NCBI RefSeq assembly: GCF_000382205.1
Contig: NZ_KB907794.1
Location: 62,001-126,000, forward strand
From: Dyadobacter beijingensis DSM 21582
GTDB taxonomy: Bacteria; Bacteroidota; Bacteroidia; Cytophagales; Spirosomataceae
DNA: 64,000 bases
Direction: 5' to 3'
This document shows positions 44,646 to 51,808 of the stretch, in pieces; the first letter of the stretch is position 1, and every line of letters starts with the position of its first letter. The position numbers and the translations under genes are program-made. Under the pieces are notes generated by a model that saw only the letters and a list, made by a program, of their open reading frames with translations, searched no databases and was not told where the DNA came from.

Positions 44646-45914
44646 CTAAATCATTCTGCGCAGTGTGATCTGGGTGAAGAAAATATCGCCTTTGCGCTTC
44701 ACGAGCAGGTCGATATTCTTGCCGTCGCCGCGCTGCATGAGTTTGTATACTTCGCTGACGTTCATTTCCGAGGCCGAATGGTCGTCGATAAACAGCAGCT
44801 GGTCGCCTTCCATGAGCCCTGCTTTGGCTGCCGGGGAATCATCCACGATATGGTTGACAATGTACGAGCGCAAATCCCTGCCTTCCGCGCGGATCTCCAT
44901 GCCACTCATATCATGCTCAAATTTTTCGCGCAGGCGGCTTTTGATCGGTTTCAGCACCATGTAGCGCTCGCCGTAGTTGAATGTCACCTTGAAGCGGCGC
45001 AGCAGTTCACAGCCGATATTGCCCTGCCGCTCTGCCCCAGCCTTGATTTTGGAGCCGAAAGCGATGCTATCCGGGAACGACGCCACCACATTGTTGAGCT
45101 CGAACCGCCCCAGCCGCATTTTGTCCACCCGGCCGAGGTTACCATTGATCACGCCATTCAAGCCACGGCCCAATTGCGCCCGGATAACTTTTTCGGGTAA
45201 CCGGAAAGTTTCTTTCGGGGTATTGTTGAGCAGCAATGCATGGCCTGCACCCGTGTCGATCAGCACGCGGATCGGGTGCTCGCGGCCGTCGGCGAAGAGC
45301 GTAACGGCATCGGTAAATGGCTTGGTATCCTCAATAATGATCGGGTGCTTATCGCCCTTGCTGGTTTTGTAGCGGTATTTGTCGGGGCGCATCAGCAGGA
45401 TTTCTTTCCGTGCGAAATCGATGGTAACCACGAAGTTGTTGAAGATCTCATACCCGAAAATGCCGTGCACCGGCACGCCCACATATTCGGAGAGCCGCAG
45501 GAAATCCTGTTCGAGGATCACGATATTCTGGTGGTTGGCTTTGAGCCTGCCCATCGCAAACCGGTTGTCGATCGCCACATGCGCGGAGATGGACGTACCC
45601 TCGCCTGCGCCCGTGAGGTTAACCTTGCGGGTTAAACGCAGCTTGTCGGGTTTGAGGACATTCGGGTCGGTAATGATGATGGAGCTAACGCCCGTGTCGA
45701 GGATAAAACGCAGGGAATCATTGTCGTTAATCTTCGCGTAAAGTAATATCAGGTTGGAATGCAGCTCGAAAGGGATACGTGCCGTTTTATGATTTTTATC
45801 TAAAAAATAACCATACTTTTCCTCTGATACAGGGGGAACGTCGCTGGGATGGCCGAATGTTAGGGTGTGGGTAAAAAGTATGATCGCTGCTATAAACCAC
45901 TTAGACGTTTTCAT
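44646..45914 (-). CDS. Aspartyl protease family protein with PDZ domain
   Basis: A 422-aa exported protein (signal MKTSKWFIAAIILFTHTLTFG). Two retropepsin-like lobes each carry a catalytic DTG: FILDTGVSSIIITD (Asp73) and VLIDTGAGHALLLN (Asp220). A PDZ domain follows at about residues 340-420 (GDQLLFIDDHSASEMNVSEVYKLMQRGDGK). Proteins of this design occur in Bacteroidota with unproven function, probably periplasmic. It has an unusually strong Shine-Dalgarno for this window and diverges from tpiA. Confidence 0.88.
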   Translation of the reverse strand: MKTSKWFIAAIILFTHTLTFGHPSDVPPVSEEKYGYFLDKNHKTARIPFELHSNLILLYAKINDNDSLRFILDTGVSSIIITDPNVLKPDKLRLTRKVNLTGAGEGTSISAHVAIDNRFAMGRLKANHQNIVILEQDFLRLSEYVGVPVHGIFGYEIFNNFVVTIDFARKEILLMRPDKYRYKTSKGDKHPIIIEDTKPFTDAVTLFADGREHPIRVLIDTGAGHALLLNNTPKETFRLPEKVIRAQLGRGLNGVINGNLGRVDKMRLGRFELNNVVASFPDSIAFGSKIKAGAERQGNIGCELLRRFKVTFNYGERYMVLKPIKSRLREKFEHDMSGMEIRAEGRDLRSYIVNHIVDDSPAAKAGLMEGDQLLFIDDHSASEMNVSEVYKLMQRGDGKNIDLLVKRKGDIFFTQITLRRMI

Positions 45915-45919
45915 CGTGG

Positions 45920-45927
45920 CCTCCTTT
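45920..45927 (-). promoter_or_regulatory. Strong ribosome-binding site of the PDZ protease gene
   Basis: AAAGGAGG lies 5 bp before the ATG at 45912-45914. Most genes in the window have no visible site of this kind, as is usual in Bacteroidota, so this one is exceptional and fixes the start. Confidence 0.65.
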
Positions 45928-46169
45928 CTTTAAGTGCTATGTTTCAGATTCCGCTATTTACATTACTACAAACACTCTGATTATAAATGACTTGACTAGT
46001 AGATTTATATTCTTCCGTGTACGCTAAGTGTCGAATTCAGTCCAATCGGTTAATCAAGTAAAATTAAATGATTTTACATCAATAAAACACAAAAAAATCT
46101 CGATATGTGCAAATTTTCTGACATTTTTTTGATCATATATATATAATCATGCAAATGAGGAAAATATGG

Positions 46170-46177
46170 TACTTTTG
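46170..46177 (+). promoter_or_regulatory. -7 element of tpiA
   Basis: TACTTTTG fits TAnnTTTG and lies 39 bp before the tpiA ATG. It also overlaps the longer frame's first codons, so the true start must be later. The -33 box is not obvious. Confidence 0.5.
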
Positions 46178-46216
46178 TTGCGTAAAATGACTTTTTCCCA
46201 CAATAAAAATTTTCTC

Positions 46217-46978
46217 ATGCGAAAAAAAATTGTTGCCGGCAATTGGAAGATGAACAAGGTTCTGGATGAAGCAGTTGCGCTTACTTCAGAGTTGGTAAAT
46301 ATGGCCAAAGACGAGGTCCGTAATGATGCCAAAATCATCCTTTGCCCTCCTGCGATTTACCTTACTACCGTTAAAAAATATATCGAGACAGAGCCTAATT
46401 TCGCCGTGGCTGCCCAAAACTGTTCGGATAAAGTTTCAGGCGCATTTACCGGAGAGATTTCCGCGCAAATGCTCCAATCGATCGGTGTGGAATATGTGCT
46501 GATCGGCCACAGCGAGCGTCGTCAGTATTTCAACGAGACGAATGCGTTACTGGCTGAGAAGGTAAATACGGCTCTTTCTTTCGGCGTATCGCCTATTTTC
46601 TGCTGCGGCGAGTCGCTCGAACAGCGCCAGAATGAAGATTATATCGGTTTTGTGAAAAACCAGATCACCGAAAGCCTTTTCCACTTGTCGGAAGAGCAAC
46701 TGAAATCGGTGGTGATCGCGTACGAGCCCATCTGGGCGATCGGCACCGGCCTGACGGCATCGGCTGAGCAGGCGCAGGAAATGCACGCGGCATTGCGCGC
46801 GCACATCGCATCCAAGTATGGTGCGGAAGTGGCCGACGAAATTTCGATCCTTTACGGTGGCAGCGTAACGGCAGCCAGCGCTCCCGAGCTGTTCGCGTCG
46901 CCGGATATCGACGGCGGCCTCGTAGGTGGTGCTTCCCTGAAATCGCGGGAGTTCACGAATATCATCAAGGCGCGGTAG
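46217..46978 (+). CDS. tpiA: Triosephosphate isomerase
   Basis: A 253-aa TIM-barrel enzyme interconverting dihydroxyacetone phosphate and glyceraldehyde 3-phosphate. The start MRKKIVAGNWKMNK is the family N-terminus with catalytic Lys, IGHSERRQYF has the His, AYEPIWAIGTG the Glu, and YGGSVTA the phosphate loop. An in-frame extension to 46166 overlaps the -7 element and adds no homology, so the ATG at 46217 is chosen. Decamer array 3 starts 7 bp after the stop. Confidence 0.97.
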   Translation: MRKKIVAGNWKMNKVLDEAVALTSELVNMAKDEVRNDAKIILCPPAIYLTTVKKYIETEPNFAVAAQNCSDKVSGAFTGEISAQMLQSIGVEYVLIGHSERRQYFNETNALLAEKVNTALSFGVSPIFCCGESLEQRQNEDYIGFVKNQITESLFHLSEEQLKSVVIAYEPIWAIGTGLTASAEQAQEMHAALRAHIASKYGAEVADEISILYGGSVTAASAPELFASPDIDGGLVGGASLKSREFTNIIKAR

Positions 46979-46984
46979 GCTTCG

Positions 46985-47140
46985 CGGTCAGGTGTGGTCG
47001 GGTGTGGTCAAGTGTTGTCATGTATAGTCAGAAATGGTCGGGAAGGAAATTTGTGTTGCCGTTCATGACAATTTCTGGCAATCAATGACAATTCTTGACC
47101 ACAAATGACCATTCCTGACCACCCTGATAACAACCGACCT
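46985..47140. repeat. Decamer array 3: opposed arms of TGACNA units
   Basis: The left arm has six TNGTC units at 10-bp steps (46985 to 47040). The right arm has TGACAA, TGGCAA, TGACAA, TGACCA, TGACCA, TGACCA at 47066 to 47121 and then degenerate units with a 9-bp step, reaching the OmpA gene's stop at 47148. The arms pair imperfectly beyond the core motif (about 20 of 25 positions around 47015-47040 with 47067-47091). It fills the whole gap between the convergent tpiA and OmpA genes. Confidence 0.88.
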
Positions 47141-47147
47141 TACCTGG

Positions 47148-48392
47148 TCACAATTCCGTAATCACAAACTCCACGCGGCGGTTCTTTTTCCGCTCTTCTT
47201 CGCTTCCTTTCGTGATTGGCCGGGTGCCGCCATAGCCTTTTGCTTCAATGCGGCCGGCATTAATGCCTTTTTCGGTCAGGTAGGTTTTGACCGCTTCCGC
47301 GCGCTGGCGGGAGAGTTCCAGGTTTTTGTCAAAATCGCCCACGTTGTCGGTATGGCCTTCTACGCGGATGCGGATGGCCGGGTTATCGAGCATTACCTCC
47401 ACAAGGCGGTTCAGCTCCTCGAACGACTCCGATAGCAGGGTGTATTTCGATGTTTCGAAGTAAATATTCGGCAGAAGAATGGTTTCCCCGACGATCAGCG
47501 GTGTGAGGTAGACATCCTTATCCAATGCCTCGGCAGACGAATCACCCGGCGCAAAGTTGAACGACGAGCCATAATAGCCGCGGGCCTGTACCCGGATTGT
47601 GTAGCTACCGCCAGCATCCAGGCCTACCCGGTATTTGCCCGACGACGATCTCACTTGCAGCGTATCGCCATTATCGACATAGGAAATCTGCGCCGCGATC
47701 GGCTCCTTCGTTTTCGCATTATACACCGTTCCCCTCAAAACCGCCATCCCGGCATCCTTTTTTGCGGCTATTTCCGGCTTCTCCGGCGTTTTGAGGGCCG
47801 GTTTCGCGGCTGGCTTTTTAACAGGCGCCGGCGCTTTGGCTACGGGCTTTCCGGGTTTGGCAGCTTCTTTTTTCAGCGGGTTTTTAATATGGATTCCATA
47901 AAAATTCCATGATTGCAGCCCGCCCTGGCTTCTTCCCTCATAAAAATCAAACTCCTCGATACCCGGCGTTAATCTTTCGAAATAGGCCACAAAATCGACT
48001 GTGTCGCCCGAAGAAACATTCATTTTGGAAGTAGTAGGAATATTCTCGGCGCGGATGAATTTGTATTTCTTATCGATTTCACCGGGTTTGTAGAGCCTCG
48101 TTTCGGGATCCAACCAGATCTGGCTTTCCTTCGTCTGCGGCAAGCCTCCCGGCACGCGGGAATCGGGTAGTGAAGGAAAGCCCGGCTGCGACCGGAATTG
48201 CGGCTGCTTCGGCGACTTATCGACGAATTGCAGGTGGATAATGGTATTGGCGTCGGTCAGTTCTACCCGTTTGATTTTCACATACGGCGCCGACGATTCT
48301 TCTACTTTGGGGTTTTCAGTGATTTGCCCGAAGCTGGTATGGATGGATAGTAAAATGGCTCCAAAACAGGCCGAAAGCAATTTGAAATGCAT
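47148..48392 (-). CDS. OmpA family protein
   Basis: A 414-aa envelope protein. A signal peptide ends near SFGQ (residue 23). A Pro/Ala/Lys-rich linker lies near residues 178-208 (KPAAKPALK), followed by a carboxypeptidase-like regulatory segment (LRGTVYNAKTKEPIAAQISY). The last 110 residues form an OmpA-like peptidoglycan-binding domain: IYFETSKYTLLSESFEELNRL, VEGHTDNVGD and LSRQRAEAVKTYL ending RRVEFVITEL. It should bind the cell wall. Its stop touches decamer array 3. Confidence 0.9.
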   Translation of the reverse strand: MHFKLLSACFGAILLSIHTSFGQITENPKVEESSAPYVKIKRVELTDANTIIHLQFVDKSPKQPQFRSQPGFPSLPDSRVPGGLPQTKESQIWLDPETRLYKPGEIDKKYKFIRAENIPTTSKMNVSSGDTVDFVAYFERLTPGIEEFDFYEGRSQGGLQSWNFYGIHIKNPLKKEAAKPGKPVAKAPAPVKKPAAKPALKTPEKPEIAAKKDAGMAVLRGTVYNAKTKEPIAAQISYVDNGDTLQVRSSSGKYRVGLDAGGSYTIRVQARGYYGSSFNFAPGDSSAEALDKDVYLTPLIVGETILLPNIYFETSKYTLLSESFEELNRLVEVMLDNPAIRIRVEGHTDNVGDFDKNLELSRQRAEAVKTYLTEKGINAGRIEAKGYGGTRPITKGSEEERKKNRRVEFVITEL

Positions 48393-48475
48393 GGTGATAT
48401 TGGGGTTTAAACAAATATCTGCAAGAACGCCCGAAAAGCGCTGATAGTTTGTTAAAAATTGTTAAACCCAGAAAG

Positions 48476-49228
48476 TCACTGGTTTACAGCGATAAAGCGC
48501 GCCCAGAACGACGGCTCGTAACGCTCCCACGCGTGGCATGCGAAGGGTAACTCATGGTGCGTGAGCTCGTAACTGGCCGCCGGGCTCTTCTCGAATGCGA
48601 ACCGCAATGCCTCCGGCCATTTCGGCAGCGTCATGAAGATTTTCAACGGTTTCAGGCGCGTCGCTTCCTGGCAGAAAAGCATGTCTTCATTGCCTTTCCA
48701 GGCCGGGTAAAAGGTATTGTAGATTTTGAGATAACGCAAAAATGCGGGTATGCGGCGCAGGGAAAGCCCACCGTTCAGCACGACACGCTGCGTCGACAAT
48801 GCGTCCGCGAAAATCTGTGCGGATCCGGCAGGAACGGTATCGTACTTCGGCTGGTGCAAGGAAGGCGCGCCGATGTAGTCGTACCCTTTCGCGCACCACG
48901 CCGTTAATTCGTCCCGGAAAACGAATGCATCGAGCTGGTAGATGAGGATGTATTCGTAGGCTGTAAACGTTTTGTAAAAATCAATGGAGGTCATCAGCCG
49001 GTTGTAAGCATCGACGCTTTTGAAATAACTGTCTTCGAACGATTCGAATGCCAGTGCCGGATATTCCCCGCGCAACGCCGTCAGGTCGAGCGACGCAGGC
49101 TTGGCGATGACCACCGGATAGTTCCCCAGCACAGCCATGCATTGTTTCAGCGACATTTGCTCGGCATCCGTCATCGCCGATTGGTAAACCGGGATCACCA
49201 CTGCCACTAGCGATTTATTATCAGCCAT
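48476..49228 (-). CDS. DUF5672 family protein (glycosyltransferase-like)
   Basis: A 250-aa protein of the DUF5672 family, typical of surface-glycan loci. AVVIPVYQSAMTDAEQMSLKQC starts a Rossmann-like fold, YEILIYQLDAFVFRDEL contains a DxD-like acidic patch, and NGGLSLRRIPAFLRYL and GNEDMLFCQE are other conserved segments. It lies 22 bp downstream of a GT2 gene on the same strand and probably acts with it. No enzyme activity has been shown to my knowledge. Confidence 0.82.
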   Translation of the reverse strand: MADNKSLVAVVIPVYQSAMTDAEQMSLKQCMAVLGNYPVVIAKPASLDLTALRGEYPALAFESFEDSYFKSVDAYNRLMTSIDFYKTFTAYEYILIYQLDAFVFRDELTAWCAKGYDYIGAPSLHQPKYDTVPAGSAQIFADALSTQRVVLNGGLSLRRIPAFLRYLKIYNTFYPAWKGNEDMLFCQEATRLKPLKIFMTLPKWPEALRFAFEKSPAASYELTHHELPFACHAWERYEPSFWARFIAVNQ

Positions 49229-49249
49229 TTACTTAAAAATCCAGTTCAA

Positions 49250-50227
49250 TTATTCCAACAAATCCCCGATGGCGGGCAGCCACCAATCCTTGCTGCTAAA
49301 ACGGTAGTAGCCGCGGATGAGCTGGCTTAGCACGGGCGTCAGCCTTTTCAAACGGTTATCGGGCAAGGCGGCGCGGATATAAAAATGCTTTTGCGCAAGG
49401 TACAGCTTAATAAGCTTCTCGCGTGGCACAAACGGCAGCGAACGCAGCAACAAATATAGTTCGTGCAGCTTGTCGGCCTTTTCTTCCAATGGGATCAGTT
49501 TCAGCTTCCGGTCACGTTTGAAGCGGTCGGAGAGCTGCACTTTTTCAATTTTATTACCAAAACCAACCTGCTGGCTGGAATGAATGCGGTACGAAATGAG
49601 CGTTTCGGGAATGAAATCGATCTTGTTTTGCAGGCTCAGTACCACGGCGATCCACGCGTCGTGAATGAGGTCCTGCACATGGGTGGGGAAAGGCATCAAG
49701 CGTTCGAGGGCCGATTTGCGGATCGCCAGGGTTGCACCGGTGACCACAAACCCGTTGAACAGGATTTCGTGCGGCTTGCCGCTATGCCACAGCTGCTGCC
49801 GCGCGCCATCGAATTCGATTTCCTGCCAGATCGTGCCGCCCGTCGGTTCGGAATCGTCGTTGATCTTTTCGGCGTCGCTGAACACGGCGTCGAGTTCGGG
49901 ATTGGCGTTCAGGAACGCGAGCTGCTTCTGAACTTTGTCTTTCCGCCAGCGATCGTCCTGGTCGCAAAGGAAAATAATGTCGCCCGCGCAAAGCGAAAGG
50001 CATTTTTCGAAATTCTTCGTGGAGCCGAGATTTTCCTCGTTCACGTGAATCCGTATGGGAAATTTGCTTGTAGCTGCAAAAGATTTTATGATTTCAATCG
50101 TGTCGTCCTTCGATCTGTCGTCACAAACAACCAATTCGTCCACCGAAACCGTTTGCTCAGCAATGCTCTTCAACTGTTCGGGCAAGTACTTTGCCCCGTT
50201 GTAGGTACACATAGCCACTGAAATCAT
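49250..50227 (-). CDS. Glycosyltransferase family 2
   Basis: About 325 aa. The GT-A fold is clear: ISVAMCTYNGAKYLPEQLKSIAEQTV, then VCDDRSKDDTIEII and LCDQDDRWRKDKVQKQ with metal-binding acidic residues. It transfers a sugar from a nucleotide donor, probably to a cell-surface glycan such as rhamnan or O-antigen. The frame could extend to 50284 but that would overlap the divergent neighbour, so the ATG at 50225-50227 is used. It probably forms a unit with the DUF5672 gene. Confidence 0.9.
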   Translation of the reverse strand: MISVAMCTYNGAKYLPEQLKSIAEQTVSVDELVVCDDRSKDDTIEIIKSFAATSKFPIRIHVNEENLGSTKNFEKCLSLCAGDIIFLCDQDDRWRKDKVQKQLAFLNANPELDAVFSDAEKINDDSEPTGGTIWQEIEFDGARQQLWHSGKPHEILFNGFVVTGATLAIRKSALERLMPFPTHVQDLIHDAWIAVVLSLQNKIDFIPETLISYRIHSSQQVGFGNKIEKVQLSDRFKRDRKLKLIPLEEKADKLHELYLLLRSLPFVPREKLIKLYLAQKHFYIRAALPDNRLKRLTPVLSQLIRGYYRFSSKDWWLPAIGDLLE

Positions 50228-50338
50228 AATGTGTATCTGTATTTTATATTTTTGTAAAAGCTTCCCGGCCCGTTTATGAGCCATAAAGTTACACGGTTGA
50301 ACCGGGGGATTAAAACAAAAGTTATTAAAAGCACCCGA

Positions 50339-50890
50339 ATGGCGTTACCAGAACAGCTCAAAAAGGCGATTATCCAGATGCCTGCCAAAGAAAAGGATAA
50401 GCTCCTGTTACGACTGATCACGAAAGACAAAACCCTGAGCGACCGGCTCCACTTCGAACTCATCGAAGACAGCGCCACGATACCCGAACGACGCGAAGAG
50501 CTGATGGGCAGGATCGTGCGGACATCGAAATACAACCAGAACACGCCCGGATGGGTGCTGATGGACATGCGGGCGCTCAGCGGGGACATTGCCTACCATG
50601 TGAAAGTGACCAAAGACAAGACCGGCGGCATTGAACTGAACATTTTCCTGCTCAATACCTTTCTCGAAAGCTACTCCGACGTGCTGCGTACCTACTCTTC
50701 GCGCGCCGATACCTGTGCATTGTACATTGCCAAAAAGGCCCAGGTGATCCTGAATGGCCTCAGCAAGCTTGATGAGGATTACCGGGTAGATTATATCAAA
50801 GACACCAACCGGATGCTGGCGCTCGTGTACAGCCTCTGCTCCAAAATGTACGCCCGGCAAATGGAGCTGCCGCACGAGCTGGAATTTTAA
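50339..50890 (+). CDS. Hypothetical helical protein
   Basis: About 183 aa with no signal peptide and no family I recognise. The N-terminus is rich in Leu/Lys helices (LPEQLKKAIIQMPAKEKDKLLLRLI), the centre has TPGWVLMDMRALSGDIAYHVKVTKDKTGG and the C-terminus is again helical. An in-frame extension to 50276 exists but overlaps the divergent GT2 leader. It lies 17 bp before the nicotinamidase-like gene on the same strand, suggesting one transcript. Confidence 0.7.
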   Translation: MALPEQLKKAIIQMPAKEKDKLLLRLITKDKTLSDRLHFELIEDSATIPERREELMGRIVRTSKYNQNTPGWVLMDMRALSGDIAYHVKVTKDKTGGIELNIFLLNTFLESYSDVLRTYSSRADTCALYIAKKAQVILNGLSKLDEDYRVDYIKDTNRMLALVYSLCSKMYARQMELPHELEF

Positions 50891-50907
50891 AACACGCCAT
50901 TTAACCT

Positions 50908-51702
50908 ATGAAAAAGACCGCATTCCTGATCATCGACGCGCAATATGATTTTTGTAATCCAAACGGTACGCTGTTCGTACCGGGAGCCGAAAAGGACGTG
51001 GAGCGCATGGCCAACCTCATTTCCCTCGAAGGCGACCGGATCGACGCGATCTTCCTTACGCTCGATACACACCAGGTGCTGGATATTGCGCACCCGCTTT
51101 TCTGGGAAGACCAGAACGGCAACACGGTAGCGCCGTTTACATTGATTTCAAGCAAATCGGTAGAAGCAGGAAAATGGGTGCCGCGGTACCATGCGGATTA
51201 TGTGTTGAAATACCTGCAAACCCTCGAAGCCGGGGGCGAATTCCAGCATTTCATCTGGCCGGAGCACTGCCTCGTCGGCTCACGGGGCGCGGCACTGGAC
51301 GAAACGCTGATGCACGCCGTGCTCGGCTGGGCGCACCGCACGCGCCGCGATTACCGGACTGTTTCAAAGGGTATGAACCCGCTGACGGAGCATTTCGGGG
51401 TTTTTAAAGCACAGGTACCGGTGGATCATGCGCCTGACACGGAACTCGACCAGCGCTTTCTGGATGAACTGAATGCATATGACCGCGTACTGGTGGCCGG
51501 CGAGGCGCGCTCACACTGCGTAGCGACGAGCATCCGGCAGATTGTCCGGTATGCGCCGGCGCTTGCTCCGAAAGTAGTTGTATTGACCGATTGCATGTCG
51601 GACGTGCCCAATTTCGGCCATCTTGCCGATCCCATTTACGAGGAAGCGGCTGCGAGCGGCATGACATTTGTGAAAGCAAGCCAGGCTTTTACGGAAAAAT
51701 AA
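50908..51702 (+). CDS. Nicotinamidase-related cysteine hydrolase
   Basis: A 264-aa isochorismatase-fold protein. FLIIDAQYDFCNPNGTLFVPGA supplies the catalytic Asp and AGEARSHCVATSIRQI the catalytic Cys; FIWPEHCLVGSRGA is a typical middle segment. True nicotinamidases deamidate nicotinamide for NAD salvage; this one is longer than the usual enzyme, so the substrate remains open. Ends about 100 bp before uvrA. Confidence 0.85.
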   Translation: MKKTAFLIIDAQYDFCNPNGTLFVPGAEKDVERMANLISLEGDRIDAIFLTLDTHQVLDIAHPLFWEDQNGNTVAPFTLISSKSVEAGKWVPRYHADYVLKYLQTLEAGGEFQHFIWPEHCLVGSRGAALDETLMHAVLGWAHRTRRDYRTVSKGMNPLTEHFGVFKAQVPVDHAPDTELDQRFLDELNAYDRVLVAGEARSHCVATSIRQIVRYAPALAPKVVVLTDCMSDVPNFGHLADPIYEEAAASGMTFVKASQAFTEK

Positions 51703-51808
51703 CCGGCGGATAACTGTCGCGGGTATCAAACTAAATGCTTTTGCTTTTGGTTATAATAGTATCACATCATCGTTCAAACTAATATCATTATCCATCGATA
51801 ACCCCGCT

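Larger units (their letters stand above)
45915..46216. other. AT-rich divergent region before tpiA and the protease gene
   Basis: 302 bp with no gene. It contains A/T-runs (an ATATATATATAATC stretch at about 46138-46148), the -7 element for tpiA and the ribosome site of the protease gene. No hairpin or repeat stands out. Confidence 0.5.

Noticed and set aside
46166..46216. N-terminal extension of tpiA
   Set aside because: It overlaps the -7 promoter element and has no similarity to TIM proteins, which start with the GNWKMN region right after the ATG at 46217.
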